A stretch of DNA of 7,138 nucleotides, from contig CANBLA010000050.1 in NCBI GenBank assembly GCA_947369305.1, positions 1 through 7,138 on the forward strand. The letters run 5' to 3'. The translations under genes were made by a program, and so were the position numbers. Position 1 is the first letter of the stretch. Each line of letters opens with the position of its first letter. This DNA is from an uncultured Clostridia bacterium (GTDB taxonomy: Bacteria > Bacillota_A > Clostridia > TANB77 > CAG-508). This document shows positions 5,714-7,138 of the stretch, in pieces. The notes beneath the pieces are model-generated. The model was not told where the DNA came from. It ran no database searches and saw only the letters and a list, made by a program, of their open reading frames with translations.

Positions 5714-7138
5714 TTATATTATTATTGAAAATCATCCAGAGCATTTGAGATTTGTCAAGTCATATTTGAAACCAGATGGAAAAATATTGCTTCTAACAGA
5801 AAATCGTTTTGGAATTACTTATTTTGCAGGAGCCAAAGGTAAGGATAATATGTATAGTTCCATTTGTGAAAAAAAGGAAAATGCTTTTAGTAAACCGGAA
5901 TTAGAAAATTTATTAAAAGTAGAAGGTTTCCAAAATTATCGTTTTTATTATCCACTTCCCAATTATAAAATACCAAATGTTATTTTTTCCGATTATTATT
6001 TGCCAGATAGTACGGATACGAAACTAAATTACAATGCCTTATATGAAAGAGGTAGTTTTGTGATGTTTGATGAATTAAAAGCGATGAAACAATTGACAGA
6101 AAATTATCAATTTGCTTTTTTTTCAAATGCATATTTTGTAGAAATTGCAAACCAAGAAATAAAAGACAAGCAACCTCAATTTGTGAGCTTTAACAATGCA
6201 CGAAAATCTGAATATCAGTTAATTACTAAGATTTATAGCGATGAAGTTCAAAAACAAGAAGCAAATGAAAATGCAAAGGCACATATTGCAAAGATTCAAG
6301 AAAATATTGAACACCTAAAAAAACTTGGTTTTCAAATGTTAGATGATACTAAAAATGATATTATTTATTCTCGATTTGTTAAACAAGAAAGGTTTGATAA
6401 GAGACTTGTTGTGAAAATACTCGAGAATGATATAGAAAGTGCTTTGCTAGATATTTGCAAATGGTATGAACATATAAAAGAAAAGATGGAAATTAGTCAA
6501 AATTGGAATCAAGATTTGTTTGCCAAGATGCAAATGCCCCAAAATTTAACACCAATTAAAGATGGTTATATTGATTTGGTTTTTGAAAATACATTTTATG
6601 TAGAAGAGGAGTTTTTATTTTTTGACCAAGAATGGTATATAAAAAACATTCCATTAGAATATATTTTATATCGAAGCATTCATAATTTATATGTATATCA
6701 TCAAGAATTAGAAAAAATACTAACACAAGAGGAATTTTTGAAAAAATTTGACCTTTTACAATATTGTTCCATATTTGAAAAAATAGAGGACTACATTCAA
6801 AATGAAATTTCAGATAAAAACATGGAAATCATTCGAAAAGAAAGTCAACAGGCTTTAAGAGATGCAAATGAGTTAAGTTTATTAGTTAGTCAAATTCAAG
6901 ATTTTAAAGAGGAAGATGCTAGAAAAACTTTCATTATTCAAAATTTAGAAAAAGAAGAAAAAAATAAGACACAATATATCGAAGAATTAAAAAAAGAAGA
7001 AGAAAATAAAACAAATTATATTATAGCTTTGGAAAATATAAGAACGAATCATGAAAATCAAATCGAAAATTTAAATACAATCAATCAAAAAAAAGATGAA
7101 ACAATTCAGCAATTAAATGAAATTATTAAAGTCAAAGA
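5682..7138 (+). CDS. Frameshifted large protein, continuation: methyltransferase end, kinase-like domain, coiled coil (runs off window)
   Basis: This frame is open without a stop from 5682 to the window end (485 codons; corrected residues 120-604). It begins YGEIHLSEKFDYI, matching the paralogue's SEKFDYI, and completes the methyltransferase fold with LTENRFGITYFAGA (157-170) and FYYPLPNYKIPNVIFSD (207-223). Residues about 265-490 look like a kinase-like fold: YQLITKIY with K302 as candidate beta-3 lysine; a helix around 318-334 with E326 or E329 as candidate partner; a hinge-like IIYSRFVKQE (346-355); D417-L-x-x-x-N422 as catalytic loop; and D434 in FFDQEW (432-437), 12 residues after N422, in the DFG position. 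The HRD histidine/arginine is absent (GYID). Residues about 497 onwards are coiled coil with 14-residue repeats. The order matches WbdD (methyltransferase, kinase, coiled-coil ruler). It is the last gene visible; whether a glycosyltransferase domain follows cannot be seen. Confidence 0.75.
6903..7138 (+). repeat. Tandem 14-residue (42-bp) coiled-coil repeats, continuing past the window
   Basis: Five full 42-bp units start at 6903, 6945, 6987, 7029 and 7071, with a sixth cut by the window end at 7113. Each begins with a Leu (Phe in the first). Units 2 and 3 are most alike: LEKEEKNKTQYIEE and LKKEEENKTNYIIA. Unit 1 is FKEEDARKTFIIQN; units 4 and 5 (LENIRTNHENQIEN, LNTINQKKDETIQQ) are more diverged. 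Fourteen residues equal two heptads, so the units can form a continuous long helix of fixed increments. This encodes a rod-like coiled coil and its length could vary by gain or loss of units. Confidence 0.75.

Noticed and set aside
1..7138. CRISPR array, tRNA/rRNA gene, riboswitch, insertion sequence or attachment site
   Set aside because: There are no spaced direct repeats at the DNA level, no RNA-gene signatures and no transposase in any frame. The only repeats are the coding 42-bp units and the promoter palindrome.

Overview
The window is low-GC, AT-rich DNA (roughly 30% G+C by eye) from a Gram-positive-type bacterium, probably a Firmicute. A Lachnospiraceae-like host is possible, but that is inference from codon use and gene families. 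All genes are on the + strand. The left edge is artificial: bases 22-54 are an Illumina sequencing adapter fused to the contig, preceded by C-rich junk.

Layout. Bases 56-280 are the C-terminal end of rmlB (dTDP-glucose 4,6-dehydratase, dTDP-rhamnose pathway). A probable intrinsic terminator (292-315) and a strong extended -10 promoter (344-372) follow. The promoter starts a tightly packed operon of six genes: ABC-2 polysaccharide export permease (396-1184), family 2 glycosyltransferase (1196-2170), Wzt-type ABC ATPase with a C-terminal glycan-recognition-like extension (2172-3461), SAM-dependent methyltransferase (3467-4450), a membrane-anchored protein with a metal-free metallo-beta-lactamase-like fold (4479-5312), and a large multidomain protein from 5324 that runs off the window. 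That last gene carries an apparent 1-nt insertion near 5681, so it reads in two frames (5324-5713, then 5682-7138).

How they may work together. This is part of a locus for an ABC-exported, probably rhamnose-containing cell-surface polysaccharide. The most interesting element is the last gene. Once the frame is corrected it has a degenerate methyltransferase domain, then a region with kinase-like D-L-x-x-x-N and downstream Asp spacing, then a coiled coil built of 14-residue tandem repeats. This order (methyltransferase, kinase, coiled coil), next to a Wzt with a C-terminal extension, resembles the WbdD chain-termination and molecular-ruler system of Gram-negative O9a-type O antigen. The intact methyltransferase encoded two genes upstream is a paralogue of the degenerate domain. 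The locus may therefore split the WbdD roles between two proteins. This is a hypothesis from motifs and order only.
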